In this document: positions 1-7,897 of the stretch, piece after piece
Layout: each line of letters opens with the position of its first letter
How positions within the stretch are numbered: position 1 is the stretch's first letter
Source of the DNA: an uncultured Flavobacteriaceae bacterium
Lineage (GTDB): Bacteria > Bacteroidota > Bacteroidia > Flavobacteriales > Flavobacteriaceae
Length of the DNA stretch: 64,000 nucleotides
Assembly (NCBI GenBank): GCA_947501625.1
Contig: CANMWN010000001.1
Span: forward strand, 817,319-881,318
Reading direction: 5' to 3'
Notes under the pieces: generated by a model
Seen by the model: the letters and a program-made list of their open reading frames with translations, nothing else
The model's database searches: none
What the model was told of the DNA's origin: nothing
Translations under genes and position numbers: made by a program

Positions 1-53
1 GTTGGGCCGCAATCTTTGGCTTCTGTTTGTAAGTAGACTGGAAATTTTTTCAA
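1..53 (-). CDS. N-terminus of a C39 peptidase-containing ABC exporter (partial)
   Basis: Only the first 17-18 codons lie in the window; the gene continues beyond position 1. Read from a TTG codon at 53..51 they give MKKFPVYLQTEAKDCGPT. This matches the N-terminus of peptidase-containing ABC transporters, in which the Cys of the DCGPT/DCGAAC motif is the C39 catalytic nucleophile. An in-frame TAA lies a few codons upstream, so TTG is the only reasonable start. Such proteins cut double-glycine leaders and export the mature peptide across the inner membrane; the peptide at 104..265 is an obvious substrate. Inference: the transmembrane and ATPase domains follow outside the window. The short length is the main uncertainty. 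Confidence 0.7.
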   Translation of the reverse strand, partial: MKKFPVYLQTEAKDCGP

Positions 54-70
54 TGGTAAAATAAATTTTT

Positions 71-95
71 AAAAAGGAGGGTAAAACCCCTCCTT
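71..95 (-). terminator. Hairpin terminator after the GG-leader peptide gene
   Basis: On the minus strand an 8-bp G/C-rich stem (AAGGAGGG with CCCTCCTT, loop of about six bases) is followed by a run of five T. It sits 9 bases after the peptide stop and 18 bases before the exporter start. It probably terminates most transcripts, so that more peptide than transporter is made. Confidence 0.7.
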
Positions 96-103
96 ATAAT
101 ATA

Positions 104-265
104 TTAACAGCAATACCAATCTCCATTTGCATCCTGTGCACATTGCGCAGCTGTCATACAAACAACATCAGAGTCAGGAGAACATATGTAAAGACGTCTC
201 CCTCCGTTAATTTCTTTTTGCTCATTTTTGTTTAGGATTGTTCCTAAATTCATTAAATTTTTCAT
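104..265 (-). CDS. Double-glycine-leader Cys-rich peptide precursor
   Basis: A 53-residue precursor. Residues 1-22 form a Bacteroidota-type leader with the pattern LNKNEQKEINGG ending in Gly-Gly; residues 23-53 form a 31-residue core with five cysteines (28, 36, 42, 52, 53). The ATG at 265 is preferred over one 17 codons upstream because it gives the canonical leader length and follows an A/T-rich region. A C39 exporter starts 50 bases downstream and a VKOR/thioredoxin fusion lies upstream, which suggests leader cleavage at GG, export, and disulfide formation. Five cysteines leave one unpaired unless the peptide dimerises or a Cys is otherwise modified. Activity (bacteriocin, signal or other) is unknown; no modifying enzyme such as a radical SAM protein or LanM is visible. 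Confidence 0.85.
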   Translation of the reverse strand: MKNLMNLGTILNKNEQKEINGGRRLYICSPDSDVVCMTAAQCAQDANGDWYCC

Positions 266-307
266 AATTAAAAATTTTAAATATTTATTAATACGTGAAC
301 AATTAAA

Positions 308-344
308 GACACTCACGATTTGTGTCTATTCCTCGCGAGAGAAT
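308..344. promoter_or_regulatory. Adjacent inverted repeats upstream of the peptide gene
   Basis: Two inverted repeats lie side by side in the 84-base gap between the VKOR-fusion gene and the peptide gene. One is GACAC-N9-GTGTC (308..326). The other is ATTCCTCGCGAGAGAAT (328..344), built on the palindrome CTCGCGAG, which is strikingly GC-rich for this genome. They could be an operator or a transcript-processing hairpin; there is no direct evidence for either. Confidence 0.3.
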
Positions 345-349
345 ATTGT

Positions 350-1975
350 TTATTTTGTGTACTCTAAGTTTAAGTTTGGAGTGTATTTTGATAAATTTGA
401 TTCAGATTCATTTATTAGATCTTCTATGAAGTAGATTAAGTCATCTCTTTCATACTCATTTGGGAAAGACAGTCCGTTGATTAAGATTTCAGGTGTAAAA
501 TTGATATTATGGGTATTACACCATTCTTTCTCTTTGTTCAACACTTTTAAATAGTATTCTTTTTCATTGCAATCTCCCCATTTTTTTAGCCATGTGTCTG
601 GCTTCTCTTCTCCATAAATGTCATGCATTGCTTCTAAGCAAGTTGTAGTATCGTTTTTATAAATTTCTAAGAGTTTACTTGTAATTTTTACGACATCATT
701 ATTTGGATCATTTGTGTTAATATTAAAACGAACACATATTTGCACTTCTTTTCCATGCTTTTTTAGAATGTCTTCAATTAGTATATGTACACTTTTACAA
801 TGCCCACAAAATGGGTTGGTCATAACTGTAATATTTAGCGACGAATTTGTATTTCCAAAAACGATTTCAGATACATTATTTATTGTTGTATCAATAGATT
901 TTGATTTTTTTAAAAGCGAATTGAATAAATTAAAATTTCGCTTGAACCTGAAATAGTCAAGTTTTGTTTGATTTAATTTTTTTAACGATTTCATTTTTGG
1001 AGAAATGTAATTCCATACGGTTGCTGTAATTATAAAACCCAAACTAGTAAGTAATATTGATTTTGCTGGAAAAGAAAAAGTAGCAATGTTTGAGTTTATC
1101 AAAACAATTGCTACATGTGCCCAAAGAATCGCAACAATACCCAAACATAATAAACACCATTTTTTCATTGTTACTGCTTGATAATAGATTGAATATATAG
1201 TGATTGGAAAAGCGGCAAGACTTATTGAGTATAGAGTGCTTAAATTACTTCCTTGAATGAAAAGCAATAAAGACACAAGTGTCATTCCTGTAAAGTAAAC
1301 AAAACTAATGTTACTTAATTTAAATAGATTAAACAACAACGCTCCTTTTGAATTTATTACTGCATCACAATCCTTTTTCTCAGTATTACCAGAGCAAAAT
1401 GCATTTCCTAAAGTGGTTTGATTTCCAAGTTCTTGCTGAATTATTGAATTGCTTATGAAGACACCAATTCCACTTAAAATTAAATAAAGGAGAAAAGAAA
1501 TAGAGGCTACTGAAGTCGTTAATAAACCAACAAGTAATAGTGTTGTTAAGATTAATAATATTCTCCTAGAGTTGTTTTTAGTTGTTCTACTTTCTAATAA
1601 GTCGTCTTTTTCAACTGCAACAATAATCCCTGTAAATTTTTCTAAAAACCCTTCTTTTGTTAGTTTAAGTTTTTTTTTATCAGAAGTAAGAATTATGTAA
1701 TGTAATTTTCTGTTGCTTACAACAACAAAGTCAACACCTTCTTTGGTTTTTATTTGAGCCAAAAAACTGTTAGGTAATTGCTCTAGAGTGCTTATATCTA
1801 CTGGAATATTTAGAGCAATATTATTAATATTAAAATGTGATAAAACACCTGTTATGGCATGTAGACTTGGATAAGAAGGGTGACTTTGTATTTGAAAATC
1901 TAACTCTTTCTTATCAAAATTGATTTTGTTTTTTAATAATAATTGATGGACGAGGTAAGAAATTGAATCTTTCAA
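350..1975 (-). CDS. C39-like / VKOR / thioredoxin fusion, thiol oxidase for exported peptides
   Basis: A 541-residue membrane protein. Residues 1-125 resemble a peptidase C39 domain (for example SHPSYPSLHAITGVLSHF) but lack the catalytic Cys, as in degenerate C39-like domains that bind leaders without cutting. Residues ~140-335 form a vitamin K epoxide reductase domain of several helices with the loop Cys pair C194/C203 and the redox motif C274-LL-C277. Residues ~355-520 form a DsbA/thioredoxin-type domain with C390-GH-C393. The architecture predicts electron flow from substrate thiols through thioredoxin to VKOR and then quinone. The start is TTG at 1975: no ATG exists in the first ~225 codons and an in-frame TAA lies just upstream. 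It lies between the CHAT protease gene and the peptide gene on the same strand. The role as disulfide catalyst for the neighbouring peptide is inferred from context. Confidence 0.85.
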   Translation of the reverse strand: MKDSISYLVHQLLLKNKINFDKKELDFQIQSHPSYPSLHAITGVLSHFNINNIALNIPVDISTLEQLPNSFLAQIKTKEGVDFVVVSNRKLHYIILTSDKKKLKLTKEGFLEKFTGIIVAVEKDDLLESRTTKNNSRRILLILTTLLLVGLLTTSVASISFLLYLILSGIGVFISNSIIQQELGNQTTLGNAFCSGNTEKKDCDAVINSKGALLFNLFKLSNISFVYFTGMTLVSLLLFIQGSNLSTLYSISLAAFPITIYSIYYQAVTMKKWCLLCLGIVAILWAHVAIVLINSNIATFSFPAKSILLTSLGFIITATVWNYISPKMKSLKKLNQTKLDYFRFKRNFNLFNSLLKKSKSIDTTINNVSEIVFGNTNSSLNITVMTNPFCGHCKSVHILIEDILKKHGKEVQICVRFNINTNDPNNDVVKITSKLLEIYKNDTTTCLEAMHDIYGEEKPDTWLKKWGDCNEKEYYLKVLNKEKEWCNTHNINFTPEILINGLSFPNEYERDDLIYFIEDLINESESNLSKYTPNLNLEYTK

Positions 1976-2004
1976 AAAAGAGAAATTTATAGGTTATTTC
2001 TCTT
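1974..2004 (-). terminator. Hairpin directly before the TTG start of the VKOR fusion
   Basis: Nine perfect base pairs (AAGAGAAAT with ATTTCTCTT, 9-base loop) are followed on the minus strand by T residues that run into the TTG start codon. It can act as a weak terminator after the CHAT gene and would also fold over the ribosome-binding region of the next gene. Confidence 0.45.
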
Positions 2005-2041
2005 ATGTTATTTTGACTTAAGTTTTGTTACCCTTAAATAA

Positions 2042-4678
2042 TTACTTTTTTATTTTTCTATATAGAAAGAAAGTTAAAATTATTAAAAAAATGATTAATA
2101 AATATGGGTAAATTGTAATTGAAGTTATTGTGTTAGCATCACCAATTAAAATCATTGAAGCCCAATAGTAAGGTGATTTTTCACTTAATTGATGTGAATT
2201 AATATATTTTAATTTTGCGTTTCTTAATGCAACTGATTTAGTTTCTCCTTTTTTTAGATTTACATAAAAATCATTGATAATTTCTTGGTTTGATTTATCA
2301 TTTACATTCCATAATGATGAAATTACACTTTTAGATCCACCATAGAAAAACCCCCTAGCTAAACTAAAAACCCCCTCACCAGGATTTATTTCTCCTAATG
2401 AAGTTTTACAAGCACTTAATACTACCAACTCAGCATTATTTTTAGTTGAATTAATTTCATTTAAATACATTTTGTCATCGTAAAATGCAATCCATGGAGC
2501 AATAGAATCATTAGCATTTGCATGAGTTGCAAGGTGTATTATTTTATATTTTTCGATATTGGAAGTGAAATTTTCTTTGGTTGCAAGGGTATCTAATAAT
2601 ACTAACCCATTGTATTTTAATTTTACGTCTAACACTTCTTTTGTATTGTTACCTAGACTTGATAGATTATCATAAGAAAAGTTATATGGAGCAATTCCTA
2701 TAAATTGATTAAAAGGTTTTTTCCTTGTTTTGTTTTGATTGTTTTGTTGTAGAAATGAAAGTGAATATGCATAAGATATTTCATAATCATTGATTAGGTA
2801 ACTACTACTATTATTATTAGTGGTTAAAAGTGCTTCGAAAGTGATATTCTGGATTGTGTAATCTGGAATTACTATGAGTTTAGTGATGTTTTTTAAACTA
2901 TCTTTAGAAATAGGTAATAAAGATTGATATAGTTGATGCGCAACCATTTTATAATTAGCAGCATCTGACTTGGTGTTTATAGGTTTTGAAATACTTGAGA
3001 TGTAAGATTCAATAGTAGAATTAATTTTTCCAATAGAATCAATTTCGTGAAGTTTCGTTGCATTTTTGGTGATAGTCAATATGTAGCCACCTTTATCATT
3101 CAAAATATATTCTAGTGCCATTGTATGGTTATCTAGATTTTTTTGAACTTCATTTAGGGTAATAATTTCAATTGGTTTTTTATAATCATGATATTCAGGA
3201 TAAGTAGCTTTTAAAGATTGTATAAAATTTCCTAACTCTATTTTTGTTGCATAATATTCATTTTTAATTGAATCATTATTAAAGTTATCTTTGTTTATTA
3301 AATTTTCTAAGTGATTGATTTTTTGCTTTAATTCTAATTCTTGTTCTAATATTTTAATAGGAATATTTGCTTGCTTTTTTATTTCACTTTCAGAAATATT
3401 TTCTAATAATAACAAGGCTTTATTTTTCTCCATAAAATAAAATGCATCTTCATATTTATTTAATAATTGACATACTTTAACCGCATTAAAGTATACTTCA
3501 GATGCTTCTTTTTGCCAAAACAATTTAGATTGTTTTTCAATGTTTTCTTTTTTAATGAAATTTAATAATTGATCAGCAATACTAAAGTTTTTTAATGAAA
3601 ACTCTAAATCTTCAATATTTGATTTATATTTAAATAATTTTAAATAAATTAAAGCTTTTTGTTTTATTATATAAAAAAGTTTAACCTTATTTGGAAGATC
3701 ATTAATATTTAAATCAAAAATTGAATTATTTTTTAGGACTTTATTTAATGCTTTATTTAAGTACTTTAATGAATTGTTGAATTGTTTTTTGTTAAAGTTG
3801 TTTTCGGCTAATCTATAATATAAGTTTGAAGTATAAGAATTGTTTTTAGAAACGGAAAGGCCTTTGTTGATATAAAATAACGCACTATCATTTTTTGTTT
3901 TATTTAACAATGAACTTAAATTAATATAAACCTTAAGAGCTGTAATGGTATCTTTATTATTATTTGCTCTATTAAGAACTTTTAAATAATGTTTTTTTGA
4001 TTTTGTAAGGTCAAATGATAAATCATTTTTATAATAGTTAGCTAAAGCAAAATTTAAAGAATAATAATTATTATCTGAAAGTTTAAATGAATTAATTTTT
4101 TCTGCCTTTTGCAGTAACAATATTTCTTTTTTTAAACTTAAAGGAGTATCTATTTTGTCATAAATTATAGAGTAATTAATATAATGACCAAACAATTCTT
4201 TATCACTAAAAACATCAGATTTAGACAACCCCTTTTTATAATAGTTTTCAGCTTGATAGTAATCTCCTAAACGTGCATAAATATCTCCAATTTTGCAATA
4301 AGTTCTGTATGTTCTTTTATCTATATCAAAACTGTCTATTACAATTTGATAAGTATTTAGGGATTTAAAATATTGTTTGTCTTTATATAAGAAAAGAGCT
4401 TTGTTAAATACACTTTTTTTATACCTTAAAGTGTCCACTAATTTTCTACGCGCTTCAATTTCTAAACTAGAATATTTAATGGCTTTTTTAAAATCATTTT
4501 TTCGATAATATTTAACTGAAGTTTTATAAGCAAGTTCTGCCAAACTATCTAGTTTATGCTCTTGTTGATATTTATTTAAAAGATTATCAACTTCTTTTAG
4601 CGTTTTAATAGATTTAGTCTGGCAAAAACTACTTATAGTAATAAAAATAAAAAACAAAAATATTTTTATTTTTTTCAT
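2042..4678 (-). CDS. Membrane-anchored periplasmic TPR-CHAT protease
   Basis: An 878-residue protein. Residues 1-20 form a Sec signal peptide, residues ~35-420 are helical TPR-type repeats, ~430-480 is a charged coiled coil, and ~520-840 is a CHAT (caspase HetF-associated) domain. The presumed His-Cys dyad is visible: H719 in HLATH and C757 in LSACKTS. A C-terminal hydrophobic helix (about 852-872, ending in KIKK) anchors the protein, so TPR and CHAT parts should face the periplasm. CHAT proteins are clan CD cysteine proteases. It is co-directional with a lipoprotein 3 bases upstream and divergent from an ECF sigma factor plus a membrane TPR protein, an arrangement suggesting regulated proteolysis. 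The substrate is unknown. Confidence 0.88.
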   Translation of the reverse strand: MKKIKIFLFFIFITISSFCQTKSIKTLKEVDNLLNKYQQEHKLDSLAELAYKTSVKYYRKNDFKKAIKYSSLEIEARRKLVDTLRYKKSVFNKALFLYKDKQYFKSLNTYQIVIDSFDIDKRTYRTYCKIGDIYARLGDYYQAENYYKKGLSKSDVFSDKELFGHYINYSIIYDKIDTPLSLKKEILLLQKAEKINSFKLSDNNYYSLNFALANYYKNDLSFDLTKSKKHYLKVLNRANNNKDTITALKVYINLSSLLNKTKNDSALFYINKGLSVSKNNSYTSNLYYRLAENNFNKKQFNNSLKYLNKALNKVLKNNSIFDLNINDLPNKVKLFYIIKQKALIYLKLFKYKSNIEDLEFSLKNFSIADQLLNFIKKENIEKQSKLFWQKEASEVYFNAVKVCQLLNKYEDAFYFMEKNKALLLLENISESEIKKQANIPIKILEQELELKQKINHLENLINKDNFNNDSIKNEYYATKIELGNFIQSLKATYPEYHDYKKPIEIITLNEVQKNLDNHTMALEYILNDKGGYILTITKNATKLHEIDSIGKINSTIESYISSISKPINTKSDAANYKMVAHQLYQSLLPISKDSLKNITKLIVIPDYTIQNITFEALLTTNNNSSSYLINDYEISYAYSLSFLQQNNQNKTRKKPFNQFIGIAPYNFSYDNLSSLGNNTKEVLDVKLKYNGLVLLDTLATKENFTSNIEKYKIIHLATHANANDSIAPWIAFYDDKMYLNEINSTKNNAELVVLSACKTSLGEINPGEGVFSLARGFFYGGSKSVISSLWNVNDKSNQEIINDFYVNLKKGETKSVALRNAKLKYINSHQLSEKSPYYWASMILIGDANTITSITIYPYLLIIFLIILTFFLYRKIKK

Positions 4679-4681
4679 GTA

Positions 4682-5083
4682 TTACGGTATATCAACTCCT
4701 TTAACCTCTTCTTCACTTTCAATAACAACATCTAAAGGGTCACTACACGTTGCGCATGAGCCAGAATAAGATCTAAAAATATTTTCATTTACAGTCCAAA
4801 TTTCTTCATCATCTCCATTGAATTCATAAGTCAATAAACCTGCAGTTGTTGCATAATAAGCCCTAATTATATCCATTTGATCTTTATCCACCCAATCTTC
4901 ATAAGTTACTTTAACTTCCATTATACGAGGTACTCTACTTGTATTGTTCGAATCATCAACATTGCTAAGATCGATAATTTCAATTTGCTCTTGAGAAATA
5001 ATTTCATCAGTCGAGCAACTTGTGAAAAAAAGCGTGAAAATAAAAAATACGCTAAAAATTTTAATAATTGTTTTTGTTTTCAT
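4682..5083 (-). CDS. Small lipoprotein preceding the CHAT protease
   Basis: A 133-residue protein with a signal peptide and lipobox FFTSC (lipidated Cys about 23). The mature part is acidic, has no family I recognise, and carries a Cys pair in SCATC near residue 113 followed by an acidic tail. Its stop lies 3 bases before the CHAT start, so the two are almost certainly cotranscribed. In context it could be a CHAT substrate, activator or sensor; this is inference only. The AT-rich divergent gap of 104 bases upstream serves both this gene and the sigma factor. Confidence 0.75.
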   Translation of the reverse strand: MKTKTIIKIFSVFFIFTLFFTSCSTDEIISQEQIEIIDLSNVDDSNNTSRVPRIMEVKVTYEDWVDKDQMDIIRAYYATTAGLLTYEFNGDDEEIWTVNENIFRSYSGSCATCSDPLDVVIESEEEVKGVDIP

Positions 5084-5164
5084 AATTGTATTATTTAATG
5101 TTTATAGCAATGTGTTCAAAATTGTATAAATTTGTTACCCGAATTTTTATTGCAAAATAATATT

Positions 5165-5172
5165 TATTTTTG
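5165..5172 (+). promoter_or_regulatory. Candidate -7 box for the ECF sigma operon
   Basis: TATTTTTG matches the Bacteroidota -7 consensus TAnnTTTG, 15 bases before the sigma-factor ATG. No TTTG -33 box lies at the usual 19-21 base distance, so the match may be fortuitous in AT-rich DNA. An ECF-dependent promoter need not match this consensus. Confidence 0.25.
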
Positions 5173-5187
5173 GTTTAGATAGGATAA

Positions 5188-5748
5188 ATGAAACAAACTA
5201 ACAGTTTAATTAAGGGCTTAGTAAATAAAGAAGAAAAGATCATTTTAAAGATTTATGAGCTTGTTTATCCAAAAGTTTTGAGTTTTATTATAAAAAATAA
5301 AGGACAAGATAGTGATGCACAAGATGTTTTTCAAAATGCACTATTACAGATTTCGGTAAGATATAACAAGGAAGCATTTGAAATTAAGAGTAGTTTCGAA
5401 GCATATTTATTTACAGTATGTAAAAATTTATGGAGAAGAGAGCTTAATAAGTCAAAAAAATGGGTAACAAAAAATGAAATAGTTCAACTTCAAAATGAAC
5501 AAGAAAATGCGTTAGCGGCGTTAGAGCAAGAACGTTGGGAGTTGTTTACTGAACATTTGAAAACTATTTCAGAAAACTGCAGAAAAGTTCTTCTGTTATT
5601 TTTTAATAAAACACCATATAATGAAATTGTAAAAAAAATGGGTTATAATTCTGAATCTGTTGTTAGACAACGCGTTTTTAAATGTAAAAACAAGTTGACA
5701 GAGTTGATAAAAAGTGACAAGCGTTATAAATCTCTTATTGAATTATGA
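5188..5748 (+). CDS. ECF-type RNA polymerase sigma factor
   Basis: A 186-residue sigma-70 family protein. Region 2 covers about residues 20-90, with the core-binding motif DAQDVFQNALL and a helix ending in KNLWRRELNK. Region 4 covers ~125-180 with a helix-turn-helix (PYNEIVKKMGYNSESVVRQRVFK in two parts: recognition helix near residues 155-170). No region 1.1 or 3 is present, so it belongs to the ECF group. Its stop overlaps the start of the next gene (ATGA), a membrane TPR protein likely acting as its anti-sigma factor. The divergent lipoprotein-CHAT operon is the first candidate regulon. Confidence 0.88.
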   Translation: MKQTNSLIKGLVNKEEKIILKIYELVYPKVLSFIIKNKGQDSDAQDVFQNALLQISVRYNKEAFEIKSSFEAYLFTVCKNLWRRELNKSKKWVTKNEIVQLQNEQENALAALEQERWELFTEHLKTISENCRKVLLLFFNKTPYNEIVKKMGYNSESVVRQRVFKCKNKLTELIKSDKRYKSLIEL

Positions 5749-6542
5749 ACTTAGAAGATGATATATTAATTGAAAATTTTTTGAGAGGCAATCTTTCTGA
5801 AAAAGAAAAAGAAGACTTCTTAATTAAACTTAAAATTGATTCAGACTTTAATGAAAAGTTTCTTTTTGAAAAAGAACTTTTTGAAACTTATAGTGAAGAT
5901 GAATGGAATTCTAAAAACCTCAATCCTGAGTTAGTAAAAGAATATAAAGAACTTTTTCAAAATAGCGAAACACAACAGCTAAAAACAGTTATAGATAAGG
6001 TTCAAAACAAATTTCAAGAAAGCCCTAAAAAAAAGGTATTTACTAAAAGAATAATTTATTTGAGCGCAGCAATGATTGCGTTATTATTTACTGTTTACAC
6101 GCTTATTCCAAAATCTATTTCAAATCAAGATTTATATTTTGCTTATATACAAAAAGACAAACTTCCTTCTTTAATATCAAGAAGTACTAACGAAACAGAT
6201 TTAGTAATAGGACAAGAATATTTTGAAAATAAAAACTATAAAGAATCTTTAAGAATTTTTAAAAAAGAATTTGAAAACTCTAATGTCAAAAACGCTAATA
6301 TTTATTTATACATAGGAATTTCTCAAATAGAATTAAATCAATTTGAAAATGCTGAGAATACGTTTGATTTATTAATAAACTCTGACTTGATTGATGCACC
6401 TAAAGGAAAATGGTATAAAGCCTTATTATATTTGAAAAACAATCAAACTGAAAAAACCAAAAGATTGTTACAAGAAATAGTTAATGAAAAATCTTTTAAT
6501 TATATTTTAGCTGAAAAGTTGTTAATTGAGATCGACAACTAA
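5745..6542 (+). CDS. Single-pass TPR membrane protein, probable anti-sigma factor
   Basis: A 265-residue protein. The N-terminal ~100 residues are acidic and helical, with the pattern IENFLRGNLSEKEKEDF seen in Bacteroidota proteins encoded after sigma factors. One transmembrane helix lies at about 102-121, preceded by the basic KKKVFTKR, which places the N-terminus in the cytoplasm. Residues ~145-265 contain TPR-like repeats in the periplasm. It overlaps the sigma gene by 4 bases, so the two are translationally coupled. The anti-sigma role is inferred from position and topology; no zinc-binding HxxxCxxC motif is present. Confidence 0.75.
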   Translation: MNLEDDILIENFLRGNLSEKEKEDFLIKLKIDSDFNEKFLFEKELFETYSEDEWNSKNLNPELVKEYKELFQNSETQQLKTVIDKVQNKFQESPKKKVFTKRIIYLSAAMIALLFTVYTLIPKSISNQDLYFAYIQKDKLPSLISRSTNETDLVIGQEYFENKNYKESLRIFKKEFENSNVKNANIYLYIGISQIELNQFENAENTFDLLINSDLIDAPKGKWYKALLYLKNNQTEKTKRLLQEIVNEKSFNYILAEKLLIEIDN

Positions 6543-6546
6543 AAAA

Positions 6547-7509
6547 TTACTGCTCTTGAAATTCAAAATTCTCATAAAAATCTAACCAAGCCTTCCAAAT
6601 TGCTACATACGCAAATTTTGGTTTCTCAAGCGTTATTCCATTTGTTCCTCTACCAAATATGTTATATTTAATACCGTTTGAATCTTCAAATACATAAGGA
6701 AATTCTCCATTTACAGCAGTATATTCATCAAAATCTTCAACCTTAAAAGCATTAATTACTTTTTTACTTGAGTTGCCATAAACTATATATTTTTGACCTT
6801 GGATAGAAATATTAATTAATGGACTAGAAGAAAAATCAGAATATTTAAAAATAGATGCTTTGTCGCCATTAATAATACCATATACAAATTCATTTACAGC
6901 TGGAGCATTAGCAGAATTTCCATTATTGTTTTCCTCTTCAGGAGGTGAAGAAGAACGAGTAAAAAATAAATCAGCAGTAACTACTCTTGCTTGCGGAAAA
7001 TGATCTTTAACAGTTTTCCATGTTGTTTCAACTACAGGAATCGTGTTAAATGGAGTATTTTCTTTTTCTCCAATAATCCCTTTAAGTAACATTTGAGACC
7101 AAATGGTTTCTGTTTCTTCGTCCCAAGGAGTTAAATTATCATTCAATAAATATCCAGAAGCTCTAAATATTCCATTTCTTTTAAAAGCTACAGAACTTTT
7201 AGTAATAGGGCAATAACTAAAAGCATATTTTATTCCTTGAAATTCGTCATTTACTATTTCATTATGAGTCATAAAAACATAAGGAAAAACTCTAATGGAA
7301 TTGCCAAAGTTTAATAATCCTACAAGTGAATCATCACCAATATTTACTTCTGAAACTGAAGTGAATTCTGGATTTAACGCCAATGGAAACAAATTAAAAG
7401 TGCCGGTTAAATCCGATTCATTAATTCCATCATTTGAATTTTCTGTATCTGAATCATCACTACATGAAATTAAGAATAGACAAAAAACAATAGCCAAAAA
7501 TCTTCTCAT
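6547..7509 (-). CDS. DUF3179 lipoprotein
   Basis: A 320-residue lipoprotein with lipobox FLISC (Cys about 16), then an Asp/Ser/Asn-rich linker and a DUF3179 domain. Recognisable parts are the VFMTHNEIVND block near residue 80, the YCPIT motif near residue 98, and the C-terminal aromatic block with FYENFEF. The family is exported and functionally uncharacterised. The gene converges with the anti-sigma-like gene (4-base gap) and is monocistronic. Confidence 0.8.
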   Translation of the reverse strand: MRRFLAIVFCLFLISCSDDSDTENSNDGINESDLTGTFNLFPLALNPEFTSVSEVNIGDDSLVGLLNFGNSIRVFPYVFMTHNEIVNDEFQGIKYAFSYCPITKSSVAFKRNGIFRASGYLLNDNLTPWDEETETIWSQMLLKGIIGEKENTPFNTIPVVETTWKTVKDHFPQARVVTADLFFTRSSSPPEEENNNGNSANAPAVNEFVYGIINGDKASIFKYSDFSSSPLINISIQGQKYIVYGNSSKKVINAFKVEDFDEYTAVNGEFPYVFEDSNGIKYNIFGRGTNGITLEKPKFAYVAIWKAWLDFYENFEFQEQ

Positions 7510-7613
7510 AATAGTAGTTTAATGGTTTTTAGGTCGTATTAATAAGGTGATACTTTCAAATATTTTTCACATATTTGCACAATTATTGATTTAAAATAAA
7601 TAAAATTATATCT

Positions 7614-7676
7614 ATGAGTTTAATAAATAAAGAAATAAACGGGCGTTTTCAGTCTTTTTTTAGACATTTGAAATAG
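7614..7676 (+). CDS. Possible 20-residue peptide (small ORF 1)
   Basis: ATG to TAG, encoding the basic peptide MSLINKEINGRFQSFFRHLK, followed 24 bases later by a strong terminator. A near-consensus -7 element (CATATTTG, 7570..7577) lies upstream without a clear -33 box. It may be a leader peptide, or a chance ORF within a small RNA. Confidence 0.3.
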   Translation: MSLINKEINGRFQSFFRHLK

Positions 7677-7700
7677 GTATATTTATATATAAAATTAACT

Positions 7701-7734
7701 AAAAGCGTCCAATTTAAAATTGGACGCTTTTTTT
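7701..7734 (+). terminator. Rho-independent terminator after small ORF 1
   Basis: A perfect stem (AAAAGCGTCCAATTT pairing with AAATTGGACGCTTTT) is followed by a seven-T run. Because it is flanked by A and T runs it could work in both directions. Confidence 0.85.
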
Positions 7735-7897
7735 ATCAGAAAAAAATAGTATAAAATTCTATTGATTGACAAATGTAATAAAAATGCCACATAACTCTCA
7801 TTCAATGAGTTAAAAATCTACAACTTTGTGGACTAGAATTCTATTGTCTGTTTTCAATTTAAACTATTGATTGTCAATAAAATAAATTAAATTTTTA

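Noticed and set aside
228-434. Plus-strand ORF over the peptide and oxidase genes
   Set aside because: It is antisense to the GG-leader peptide and the end of the oxidase gene, with no recognisable protein features.
2042-6542. Type III-E CRISPR (Craspase-like) association of the TPR-CHAT protein and sigma factor
   Set aside because: No repeat array, no Cas7-11-like gene and no RNase domain are present; the protease has a signal peptide and membrane anchor, so it works outside the cytoplasm.
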